Shown here in pieces: positions 41,119 through 48,793 of a stretch of DNA of 64,000 bases. The stretch spans positions 186,001 to 250,000 of the forward strand of contig NZ_BBIT01000002.1 in assembly GCF_000730625.1 (NCBI RefSeq). The letters run 5' to 3'. The first letter of the stretch is position 1. Each line of letters opens with the position of its first letter. Both the position numbers and the translations under genes were made by a program. The notes beneath the pieces are model-generated. The model did no database searches, was not told where the DNA came from, and saw only the letters and a program-made list of their open reading frames with translations. This DNA is from Pseudomonas oryzihabitans NBRC 102199 (GTDB taxonomy: Bacteria; Pseudomonadota; Gammaproteobacteria; Pseudomonadales; Pseudomonadaceae).

Positions 41119-41215
41119 GGACGTCCAGCTCCCGGGTGCTTTCCAGCCAGAGGGCGTTGATGATGCCGAAGCTCGCGGCGAGCAGGACACCGAGGATCCA
41201 GGTGAAGTACCACAT
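41099..41215 (-). CDS. cydX: CydX small subunit of cytochrome bd oxidase
   Basis: The 38-residue single-helix protein begins MWYFTWILGVLLAASFGI and continues INALWLESTRELD; the MWYF.WILG.LLA pattern is the CydX signature. In E. coli it stabilises the haem-bearing core next to CydA. It sits 23 bases after cydB. It is too short to be found by length-based calling, so may be absent from automatic annotation. Its end overlaps ybgE by 20 bases. Confidence 0.93.
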   Translation of the reverse strand: MWYFTWILGVLLAASFGIINALWLESTRELDVHDDAEC

Positions 41216-41238
41216 GGCGTGTCTCCTTGAGAGGCTGA

Positions 41239-42378
41239 TCAGTAGAGGCCGTGGGGGTTGGCGTCGATGAAGCGGTCATCGACCTTGCCCCACATGCGGA
41301 CGTAGCTCCACAGGGTGTAGGCGAGGATGAGCGGCACGAAGAGGGCCGCGGCGACGAACATGATGCCCAGCGTCTTGTGGCTGGAGACGGCGTCCCAGAC
41401 GGTCAGGCTGGAGGCCGGATCCAGGCTCGACGGCAGCACGAAGGGAAACAGCGCGCAGCCGGCGGTGGCGAGGGTGCCGACGATGGCCAGGGCCGTGCCG
41501 GTAAAGGCCAGACCGGCCTGGCGCCAGCTGCTGCCCAGCAGCGCGAGGACGCTGCCGAGTACAGCCACGACCGGGGCGATCAGGGTCAGCGGTTGGGCAT
41601 GGTAGTTGGCCAGCCAGCCCGGGTTGCCGGCCGCGACCACCTTGTGCAGCGGATTCAGGGCAGTGCCCGGATCGCCCTGGCTGATTAGCACATAGCCGTC
41701 GATGCCATGGGCCAGCCAGACGCCGGCCAGGCCGAAGGTGGCGAGATGCAGCAGGGCGCACAGGCCGGTGGCGCGGCGGGCGCGCTCGCCCAGGGCCTGG
41801 TGGGTGCGCAGCATCAGCCAGCTGCCGCCATGGGCGCAGAGCATGGCCAGGCTGACCCCGCCGCAGAGCAGCGCGAAGGGGTTGAGCAGGGCGAAGAAGC
41901 TGCCGCTGTAGGTGGATCTCAGGGTGTCGTCGAGCTGGAAGGGCACGCCCTGGAAGAGATTGCCGAAGGCCACGCCGAACACCAGCGCCGGGACCAGGCT
42001 GCCGGTGAACAGGCCCCAGTCCCAGGCGCTGCGCCAGCGGCTGTTGTCCAGTTTGCTGCGGTAGTCGAAGCCCACCGGGCGCAGGAACAGGGCGAAGAGC
42101 ACCAGCAGCAGCGCCCAGTAGAGTCCGGAGAAGGCGGTGGCATAGACCATCGGCCAGGCGGCGAAGAGGGCGCCGCCGGCGGTGATGAACCACACCTGGT
42201 TGCCGTCCCAGTGCGGGGCGATGCTGTTGATGGCGGCGCGGCGTTCCTTGTCGGTCTTGCCGATCAGGGGCATGAGGATCATGGCGCCCATGTCGAATCC
42301 GTCGGTGAGGGCGAAGCCGATCAGCAGCACGCCGATCAGCACCCACCAGATGAGCTTGAGGACTTCATAGTCGAACAT
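41239..42378 (-). CDS. cydB: Cytochrome bd ubiquinol oxidase subunit II
   Basis: The 379-residue inner-membrane subunit pairs with CydA. It opens MFDYEVLKLIWWVLIGVLL and shows GFALTDGFDMGAMILMPL, then NQVWFITAGGALFAAWPMVYA and RPVGFDYRSKL, all family-conserved. GAGGAGACC precedes the ATG. About nine helices. It is ten bases downstream of cydA. It carries no haem but shapes the proton channel. Confidence 0.96.
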   Translation of the reverse strand: MFDYEVLKLIWWVLIGVLLIGFALTDGFDMGAMILMPLIGKTDKERRAAINSIAPHWDGNQVWFITAGGALFAAWPMVYATAFSGLYWALLLVLFALFLRPVGFDYRSKLDNSRWRSAWDWGLFTGSLVPALVFGVAFGNLFQGVPFQLDDTLRSTYSGSFFALLNPFALLCGGVSLAMLCAHGGSWLMLRTHQALGERARRATGLCALLHLATFGLAGVWLAHGIDGYVLISQGDPGTALNPLHKVVAAGNPGWLANYHAQPLTLIAPVVAVLGSVLALLGSSWRQAGLAFTGTALAIVGTLATAGCALFPFVLPSSLDPASSLTVWDAVSSHKTLGIMFVAAALFVPLILAYTLWSYVRMWGKVDDRFIDANPHGLY

Positions 42379-42388
42379 GGCGGTCTCC

Positions 42389-44002
42389 TCAGACGTTGGC
42401 CGGGGCAGCGGGCTTGGCCACCGCGGCCTGGCGCAGGGCGTCGCCGACCTGGGCGGCGCGTTCATGGAAGTAGCGGCCGGTATGCAGGCTGCTCGGGCCG
42501 AGGCGGGCGAAGCGGATCATCAGGTACAGCTCCACGATCAGCAGCAGGGTGTAGAAGGTGACCAGGGCGCCGATGGAACCCCAGAGGTCGGCTGGGGCCA
42601 GGGTCGAGGCCGACAGGTGGGTGGGCAGCACCTCGCTGATGGTCCAGGGCTGGCGACCATGCTCGGCGACCCACCAGCCGGTCTGGGTGGCGATCCAGGG
42701 CAGGGGCAGGCTGAACAGCGCCCCCTTCAGCAGCCAGGGTTTCCTGAGTTCGTTGCGCCGGGTCGAGGCCCAGAAGGCGCAGAGGAACAGGGCCAGCATC
42801 AGCACGCCGCTGGCGACCATGATGCGGAAGGTCCAGAACACGCTCGCCACGTTGGGGATGGTGTCCAGGGCGGCCTTGCGCACCTGCTCGTCGGAGGCGG
42901 CAGGCAGATCCTTGGTGTATTTCTTGAGCAGCAGGCCATAGCCCAGGTCATGCTTGCGGGCATCGAAGGCGGCTCGGGTAGCGGCGGAGTCGTCGCCGGC
43001 GCGCAGGCGCTCCAGCAGGGCATAGGCCTGGGCGCCGCTGCGGATGCGTTCTTCGTAGTGCTTGACCAGATCCTTGATGCCGGTGACCTGCTCGGTGGTG
43101 GAGCGGGTGGCGATCAGGCCCATCACATAGGGGATCTTTACCGCGTAGTCGGTGCGCATCTCCTGCTGGTTGGGGATCCCGAACAGGGTGAAGGAGGCAG
43201 GGGCTGCCTCGGTGTTCCACTCGGCTTCGATGGCGGCCAGCTTGACCTTCTGTACCTCGCCCACGCGATAGCCGGATTCGTCGCCCAGCACGATCACCGA
43301 GATGACTGCGGCCATGCCGAAGGCGGCGGCCACGGCAAAGGAACGCCGGGCGAAGCCGATGTCGCGGCCCTTGAGCAGGTAGTAGCTGGAGATCGCCAGG
43401 ACGAAGATGGCGCCGGTGACATAACCCGAGGCCACGGTGTGGACGAACTTCACCTGGGCCACGGGGTTGAGCAGCAGAGCGCCGAAGTCGACCAGCTCCA
43501 TGCGCATGGTGACGTAGTTGAATTCGGCACCGACCGGATTCTGCATCCAGCCGTTGGCCACCAGGATCCACAGCGCGGAGAGATTCGAGCCCAGGGCCAC
43601 CAGCCAGGTCACCAGCAGGTGCTGCCCTTTCGACAGCCGCTCCCAGCCAAAGAAGAACAGCCCGATCAGCGTCGATTCGAGGAAGAAGGCCATCAGGCCC
43701 TCGATGGCCAGGGGCGCGCCGAAGATGTCGCCGACATAGTGGGAGTAGTAGGCCCAGTTAGTGCCGAACTGGAACTCCATGGTCAGGCCGGTGGTGACGC
43801 CCAGGGCGAAGTTGATGCCGAACAGCTTGCCCCAGAACTGGGTCATGTCCTTGTAGACCTGTTTGCCGGTCATCACATAGACCGACTCCATGATCCCCAG
43901 GATCACCACCAGCCCCAGGGTCAGGGGCACGAAGATGAAGTGATACAGCGCGGTCATGCCGAATTGCAGGCGTGACAGGTCCACGACGGATTCCGAGATC
44001 AT
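42389..44002 (-). CDS. cydA: Cytochrome bd ubiquinol oxidase subunit I, long Q-loop (E. coli bd-I) type
   Basis: The 537-residue subunit oxidises ubiquinol and reduces O2 at haem b595/d. Ligand His21 is in [13 protein letters not shown], the second His in [15 protein letters not shown], and [13 protein letters not shown] lies near the C-terminus. The Q-loop residues corresponding to E. coli Lys252 and Glu257 are kept in [16 protein letters not shown], and the long insert [24 protein letters not shown] is present. Near-colinear with E. coli CydA, not with the short-loop CioA of P. aeruginosa. It is the second gene of the cydP-cydA-cydB-cydX-ybgE operon. Confidence 0.97.
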   Translation of the reverse strand: MISESVVDLSRLQFGMTALYHFIFVPLTLGLVVILGIMESVYVMTGKQVYKDMTQFWGKLFGINFALGVTTGLTMEFQFGTNWAYYSHYVGDIFGAPLAIEGLMAFFLESTLIGLFFFGWERLSKGQHLLVTWLVALGSNLSALWILVANGWMQNPVGAEFNYVTMRMELVDFGALLLNPVAQVKFVHTVASGYVTGAIFVLAISSYYLLKGRDIGFARRSFAVAAAFGMAAVISVIVLGDESGYRVGEVQKVKLAAIEAEWNTEAAPASFTLFGIPNQQEMRTDYAVKIPYVMGLIATRSTTEQVTGIKDLVKHYEERIRSGAQAYALLERLRAGDDSAATRAAFDARKHDLGYGLLLKKYTKDLPAASDEQVRKAALDTIPNVASVFWTFRIMVASGVLMLALFLCAFWASTRRNELRKPWLLKGALFSLPLPWIATQTGWWVAEHGRQPWTISEVLPTHLSASTLAPADLWGSIGALVTFYTLLLIVELYLMIRFARLGPSSLHTGRYFHERAAQVGDALRQAAVAKPAAPANV

Positions 44003-44035
44003 CCCGGCAATCTCCTCAAGCGAAGGGAAGGGGTA

Positions 44036-44179
44036 CTAGTCCAGCAGGTGGGCGCTGACCGCCTGGGTGGCGTTAGGCGGCACCGTGGGGGCGCTGAACC
44101 AGAGGCTCTTGATCGCCATGAGCAGCGCCAGCTTGATCAGCAGGATGATCAGCAGTTCCTTGACCAGGCGTCCGTTCAT
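44036..44179 (-). CDS. cydP: CydP small subunit/assembly protein of cytochrome bd
   Basis: The 47-residue single-pass protein is MNGRLVKELLIILLIKLA with a continuing helix (LLMAIKSLWFSAP), a basic head and a short periplasmic tail. Position just upstream of cydA (33 bases) and the RLV.E.LIILLIK pattern match the CydP family reported beside bd oxidases. The ATG was chosen by family fit; a longer frame upstream has no ribosome site. The Anr-type site is 81 bases upstream of its start. Confidence 0.8.
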   Translation of the reverse strand: MNGRLVKELLIILLIKLALLMAIKSLWFSAPTVPPNATQAVSAHLLD

Positions 44180-44259
44180 GGCGACCTCGCGAGCCGTGGC
44201 GCCGCTCCAGGACGGAGTGGCGGCTGCATGCAGGATGCGCCTGCTGGCCCTGGGCAAAA

Positions 44260-44273
44260 CTGATCCAGATCAA
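44260..44273 (-). promoter_or_regulatory. Anr/FNR-type box before the cyd operon
   Basis: TTGATCTGGATCAG on the minus strand has 9 of 10 conserved bases of the TTGAT-N4-ATCAA consensus. It is 81 bases upstream of cydP. Anr activates low-oxygen genes in Pseudomonas, so the bd oxidase is probably induced under oxygen limitation. Confidence 0.7.
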
Positions 44274-44333
44274 TTGGCCAGTGGCCATCGCCTGGGGCAG
44301 GTTGTCGCAGTCGTTCAGGTCGGGTTCAGAGGG

Positions 44334-44352
44334 GTTAAGACAGCGTTAAGAC
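44334..44352. promoter_or_regulatory. Direct repeat GTTAAGAC-N3-GTTAAGAC, PmrA-like
   Basis: Two exact GTTAAGAC units are spaced as in a PmrA-type response-regulator box (TTAAG, N5 and one base, TTAAG). It lies 86 bases upstream of the small secreted protein gene. The first base is G rather than A/C/T, so the assignment is tentative. Confidence 0.4.
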
Positions 44353-44438
44353 GCCTGGGCGCAAGGTGGAACCGTGACTGACGCCGGCCCGCTGCCGCGG
44401 CGACGCCAGCCCCCGTGTTCAAGACAGGAGGATCCACC

Positions 44439-44699
44439 ATGAACGTCTTCAACAAGATGGCCGCTCTCGCCCTGCTCAGCACCGCCAGCTACACCGCCAT
44501 GGCCGCCGAGATCAACGAAAGACGCGCCCAGGCCGCACTGCAGCCCAAGGCGGCCCATTCCGAGGTCGTCGCGGTGCAGACGCAGGCACCGGCACGCTGG
44601 GACCAGGTGCTCGATCCCCAGGCCTATGGCCAGGCGTCGGTGCGCTATCAGGCAAGGGTCGTGGATCCGGCGCTGCTGCGGACCGTGAACGTCGGTTAG
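44439..44699 (+). CDS. Small secreted protein, unknown
   Basis: The 86-residue protein has a signal peptide (MNVFNKMAALALLSTASYTAMA) and a mature part of about 64 residues with no cysteines. The mature part is short and charged (EINERRAQAALQPKAAH, then DQVLDPQAYGQASVRYQAR). A textbook AGGAGG lies just before the ATG. No family was recognised. A PmrA-like repeat upstream hints at two-component control, for example by cation or antimicrobial-peptide stress; this is inference. Confidence 0.7.
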   Translation: MNVFNKMAALALLSTASYTAMAAEINERRAQAALQPKAAHSEVVAVQTQAPARWDQVLDPQAYGQASVRYQARVVDPALLRTVNVG

Positions 44700-44779
44700 C
44701 GCCGCGGCGGGCCGGGCGGACCCCGGCCCCCGTTCGCATGCTATGTTGCATCCCTCGAGACGTGCGTAGGGGGACGCCA

Positions 44780-45781
44780 ATGCAGCCGGTCACAGCCATA
44801 TCCGCGGGACTCGGGCCGATCCGCTGGGAGGCGCATGCCTGCCTGCCCCTGGTGCCGGGGCAGGACATGTCCGGCTTGCATCGCTATCGCGACGCCGGCT
44901 TCCATCATGTGTCGATCAACGTCGGCATGGACATGACGCCTTTCGCGATGGTGGTGCAAACCCTCGCGGATTTCCGCGCCTGGCTGGCGCGGCATGAGGC
45001 GCACTTCCGTCTGGTCGGCACGGTGGCCGACATCCACCGGGCGCGTGAGCAAGGCAAGCTGGCCGTGTCCTTCGATCTCGAAGGCTCGACCATGCTGCTC
45101 GACGACCCGGCGATGGTCGGGCTCTATGCCAGTCTCGGGGTGCGCCAGATGCTGCTCGCCTACAACCGCGACAACAGCTGCGCCGGGGGTTGCCATGGCG
45201 CGGGGGGCGGTTTGACGGCGCTGGGTCGCGAGATGGTGGCGGCCGGCAATGCGGCGGGCATCACCCTCGACTGTGCCCACGCGAGCGAGCGCGCCAGCCT
45301 GGAGATCATGGCGGTGTCGACACGGCCGGTGGTCTTTTCCCACACCAACATCAAGGCGCTCCACGAGCATCCGCGGACGGTGAGCGATCGCCAGATCCGC
45401 GCCTGCGCCGACCAGGATGGGGTGATCGGCTTGACCGGGCTAGGCATCTTTCTGGGTGATCCCGCGGCTTCGGTGGCCAGCTTTGTCCGCCAGATCGACT
45501 ACCTGGCGGAGCGGGTCGGGATTCGCCATATCGGCATCGGGCTGGATACCGAATTGTGCCCGGCCGACCATGACCTGCCCGCTGGCGTCGACGCCGAAGA
45601 CTGGTGGCCCGCACGCCACTATGGACAGCCGCATGGTCATACCCAGCTGCAACCCGAGGCGCTACCTGAACTGGTACGCCAACTGGCGGATCGGGGCTAC
45701 ACCGCCGCCGACATCGACGCCATCCTGGGCGGGAATTTCCTGCGTATCGCGTGCCAGACCTGGCCGTCTGCGGCTGCCTGA
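44780..45781 (+). CDS. M19-like membrane dipeptidase (renal dipeptidase family)
   Basis: The 333-residue protein has the metal-site motifs of M19 dipeptidases: VSFDLEGSTMLLDD (Glu), ITLDCAHASERAS (His), VFSHTNIKALHEHPR (His), and GIGLDTEL (Asp). The usual N-terminal DGHND motif is replaced by RWEAHACLPL. So one expected Asp ligand is a Cys. M19 enzymes cleave dipeptides or related small amides. An AGGGGG lies seven bases before the ATG. No signal peptide is visible, so it is probably cytoplasmic. Confidence 0.8.
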   Translation: MQPVTAISAGLGPIRWEAHACLPLVPGQDMSGLHRYRDAGFHHVSINVGMDMTPFAMVVQTLADFRAWLARHEAHFRLVGTVADIHRAREQGKLAVSFDLEGSTMLLDDPAMVGLYASLGVRQMLLAYNRDNSCAGGCHGAGGGLTALGREMVAAGNAAGITLDCAHASERASLEIMAVSTRPVVFSHTNIKALHEHPRTVSDRQIRACADQDGVIGLTGLGIFLGDPAASVASFVRQIDYLAERVGIRHIGIGLDTELCPADHDLPAGVDAEDWWPARHYGQPHGHTQLQPEALPELVRQLADRGYTAADIDAILGGNFLRIACQTWPSAAA

Positions 45782-45809
45782 CTCCAGGCGCAAAGCGCTT
45801 TCCTTTGGC

Positions 45810-46997
45810 CTAGACGTACTGCGCCGCCGCGTAACCCGACGCCCAGGCCCACTGGAAGTTGAAACCGCCCAGGTGGCCGGTGACATCCAGCACCTCGCCG
45901 ATGAAGTACAGGCCGGGCGACTTGAGCGACTCCAGGGTTTTGGACGACACCTCGCGGGTGTCGACGCCGCCCAGGGTGACCTCGGCGGTCCGGTAGCCCT
46001 CGGTGCCCGCCGGGACCAGTTGCCAGTCGTGCAGGCGGGCGGCGATGACCTTGAGTTCGTCCGGGGTGTATTGCTTCAGCGGCCGGGACTGGAACCAGCT
46101 GTCGGCGAGCAGCGTGGCCATCTTCTTGGTGAACAGCTCGCCCAGCAGGGTCTTGAGTTCGCTGTTGGGCCGCGCCTGGCGCTGCTCGGCGAGCCACTGG
46201 GCCAGGTCCAAGTGCGGCAGCAGGTCGATGCTGAGGCTGTCGCCGGGTTGCCAGTAGGAAGAGATCTGCAGGATCGCCGGACCGCTGAGGCCACGGTGGG
46301 TGAACAGCAGATTCTCGACGAAGCTCTGGCCGTTGCAGCTGATCCGGCAATCTTCCACCGCCGTGCCGGACAGGGCGCTGCAGAATTCCTTGAGCTGCGG
46401 ATCGGTGATGGTGAAGGGCACCAGACCGGCGCGGGTCGGCAGCAGCTGATGGCCGAACTGGCGGGCGACCTGATAGCCGAAGCCGGTGGCGCCGAGGGTC
46501 GGGATGGACAGGCCGCCGGTGGCGATCACCAGGGACTCGCCACGCACCGGGCCCAGGCTGGTCTGCAGCTGATAGCCGCCCGGGTCGAGGCGGGCGATCT
46601 CCTGCACCGAGGTATTGAGGCGGATGTCGACGCCGCCCTGTTCGCACTCGTCCAGCAGCAGGGCAAGGATGTCGCTGGCCTTGTTGTCGCAGAACAGCTG
46701 GCCGAGCTTCTTCTCGTGATAGGGCACGCCGTGCTTGGCCACCAGGGCGATGAAGTCCCATTGGGTGTAGCGCGCCAGGGCCGATTTGCAGAAATGCGCG
46801 TTCTGCGAGAGGAAGTTGGCGGGCTCGCAATAGAGGTTGGTGAAGTTGCAGCGGCCGCCGCCGGACATGAGGATCTTCTTGCCGGCCTTGTTGGCGTGGT
46901 CGAGTACCAGTACCCGGCGCCCACGCGCCGCAGCGCTCAGGGCGCACATCAAACCGGCGGCGCCGGCACCGATGATGATGACCTGGGTATCGAACAC
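45810..46997 (-). CDS. HI0933/YhiN (BaiN)-family flavoprotein oxidoreductase
   Basis: The 395-residue FAD protein has the Rossmann motif VIIIGAGAAGLMCALSAAARG and KILMSGGGRCNFTNLY, the family hallmark. GESLVIATGGLSIPTLGATGFGY and the C-terminal FIGEVLDVTGHLGGFNFQWAWASGYAA complete the pattern. Biochemical function is unclear in the family. A roughly 30-base gap separates it from the convergent M19 gene. Confidence 0.93.
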   Translation of the reverse strand: MFDTQVIIIGAGAAGLMCALSAAARGRRVLVLDHANKAGKKILMSGGGRCNFTNLYCEPANFLSQNAHFCKSALARYTQWDFIALVAKHGVPYHEKKLGQLFCDNKASDILALLLDECEQGGVDIRLNTSVQEIARLDPGGYQLQTSLGPVRGESLVIATGGLSIPTLGATGFGYQVARQFGHQLLPTRAGLVPFTITDPQLKEFCSALSGTAVEDCRISCNGQSFVENLLFTHRGLSGPAILQISSYWQPGDSLSIDLLPHLDLAQWLAEQRQARPNSELKTLLGELFTKKMATLLADSWFQSRPLKQYTPDELKVIAARLHDWQLVPAGTEGYRTAEVTLGGVDTREVSSKTLESLKSPGLYFIGEVLDVTGHLGGFNFQWAWASGYAAAQYV

Positions 46998-47190
46998 TGT
47001 GACTCCTTACCGAGAGAAAGGGGCCACTGGCCCGCGGCGGCGCATGTTACCCGATCGCTCGCCCGGGGTGGATGGCCGCCGTCGCGTCGCGGGTCCGGCT
47101 GTCCGGGCACCCTCCGACAGGCGCGGGCCGGGGCGGCAGGCGGTCCATGAGCACCCTCGGCCACGCTTGGGCGCGCGACAGCGGGCAGTC

Positions 47191-47694
47191 TCAGCGATGG
47201 CTGCCCGCCGCCCGTCCGCGCAGGTGATTGGTCGGTAGGGCGGTGGTGTACTTCACCTGGCTCAGGGCGAAGCTTGATCTGATGCTGGCGACGACGGGGA
47301 TGGTCGTGAGGCAATCCAGCAGCAGCGTCTGGTACTTGGCCAGGTCCTCGCTCACCACCCTGAGCATGAAGTCGGCCTCGCCGCTCATCAGGTAGCACTC
47401 CATGACCTCCGGACGCTCCTTGATCGCATCCGTGAAGACCTCCAGCGACTGCTTGTCCTGCAGCTTGAGCGACACATGCACGAAAACGTTGATGGCGAGC
47501 CCCAGCGCGGCCGGATCGACCAGGGTCACGGCGCCGCGCAAGACGCCATGCTCCTTCATGTCCGCCACGCGCCGCCAACACGGGGACGTCGAGAGTCCGG
47601 CGATTTCCGCCAGTTCGGCATTGCTCAGTTCGGCGTTCTGCTGCAGGGCATCCAGGATGCGCAGGCTGGCATCGTCGAGTTTGGCGCGGTTCAC
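47191..47694 (-). CDS. Lrp/AsnC-family regulator
   Basis: The 167-residue Lrp protein has a winged HTH (LRILDALQQNAELSNAELAEIAGL, then STSPCWRRVADMKEHGVL) and an ACT-like ligand-binding domain with VMECYLMSGEADFMLRVV. The GTG start is preceded by AGAGGA about ten bases upstream. It is divergent from a DMT permease, a common layout in which Lrp proteins control amino-acid exporters in response to the amino acid. Confidence 0.93.
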   Translation of the reverse strand: MNRAKLDDASLRILDALQQNAELSNAELAEIAGLSTSPCWRRVADMKEHGVLRGAVTLVDPAALGLAINVFVHVSLKLQDKQSLEVFTDAIKERPEVMECYLMSGEADFMLRVVSEDLAKYQTLLLDCLTTIPVVASIRSSFALSQVKYTTALPTNHLRGRAAGSHR

Positions 47695-47832
47695 GGTAGG
47701 AATTTCCTCTTTTAGAGCTCTGCAGGGTTGGATGTACCGATCTTTCCATTTTTCACGAAGAGAAAGGTGCGTTTTCGCGCGCGAGCGGAAATAGCATAAC
47801 TCCGAGTGATCCATGGGCAACAGGGTGGCATC

Positions 47833-48768
47833 GTGAGCGCTACGATTCGGCAAAACCTCGACCTTCCAGGCAAGGCCTTCGGGCTTTCCTCCACCTATGT
47901 CGCGCTCGGCGTCATGGTGCTGCTGTGGGGAAGCAGCTGGCCGGTGACCAAGCTCGCCCTGCAATCGGTGCCGCCGCTCTGGCTGGCGACCGTGAGATTC
48001 GCCAGCGCCGCGGTCTGCCTGTGCCTCTACCTGGCGCTGCGGGGACAACTCAGGCTACCCACCCGGCAGGACCTGCCGATCATCGCCAGCGTGGGACTGC
48101 TGCAGATGATGACCTTCACCGGGCTTGGCATGGTGGCCATGGTGCAGATCGACACCAGCAGGGCCGTGCTGCTGGCCTACACCACGCCCCTGTGGTGCGT
48201 GCTGGTCGCCTGGCTGCTGTTTCGCCAGGCGCCGTCGCGCCTGCAGCTGACCGGATTGGCCATCGGCATGGCCGGGGTGGCCGTCGTCTGCAGTCCCGCG
48301 GAACTCGAATGGACGCAGCCGGGCACCGTGAAGGGGGCGCTCTTTCTCCTGCTCGCCGCGGTGAGCTGGGCGCTCGTCATCCTCCATGTGAAGCGCCATC
48401 GCTGGGTGACGTCGCCGCTGGCACTGGCACCCTGGCAGATGCTGCTGGCCGTGGTGCCCCTGGCCTTTGCCGCCTGGCTGAGCGAAGGCTGGCCGACCGC
48501 CGTCACCCTGGATACCCGGCTGTTGCAGGAGCTGTTCTTTATCGGTCCGATCGCCACCTCGGCCTGTTTCGTGATCTCGGCGGAGTTCGGCCGGCGGATA
48601 TCCACCTTCGCCATGTCGACCGTCACGCTCGGGGTGCCCCTGGTGGGAACCCTGGCGTCCTGCCTGGCGTTTGGCGCCACCGTGTCGAGCCTGTTCGTCG
48701 CCGGGCTCGGCCTGGTGGTGGCGGGGGTGCTCGTCTCGGCCCTGGCGGTGCGCCCCGGCCGTGCCTGA
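47833..48768 (+). CDS. EamA/DMT permease controlled by divergent Lrp regulator
   Basis: The protein of about 311 residues has ten hydrophobic helices in two EamA repeats, beginning GVMVLLWGSSWPVTKLALQ and including AMSTVTLGVPLVGTLASCLAFG. These move amino acids or other small metabolites out of the cell. The GTG start has AGGGTGG five bases upstream; a GTG nine codons earlier is possible. The divergent Lrp gene lies about 140 bases away across an A/T-richer promoter. Confidence 0.85.
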   Translation: MSATIRQNLDLPGKAFGLSSTYVALGVMVLLWGSSWPVTKLALQSVPPLWLATVRFASAAVCLCLYLALRGQLRLPTRQDLPIIASVGLLQMMTFTGLGMVAMVQIDTSRAVLLAYTTPLWCVLVAWLLFRQAPSRLQLTGLAIGMAGVAVVCSPAELEWTQPGTVKGALFLLLAAVSWALVILHVKRHRWVTSPLALAPWQMLLAVVPLAFAAWLSEGWPTAVTLDTRLLQELFFIGPIATSACFVISAEFGRRISTFAMSTVTLGVPLVGTLASCLAFGATVSSLFVAGLGLVVAGVLVSALAVRPGRA

Positions 48769-48793
48769 GCCTGACCGTCCGTACCGCGGCGCC

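Noticed and set aside
47695-47832. Specific Lrp operator in the divergent promoter
   Set aside because: The region is A/T-richer and suitable, but no clear repeated motif was found.
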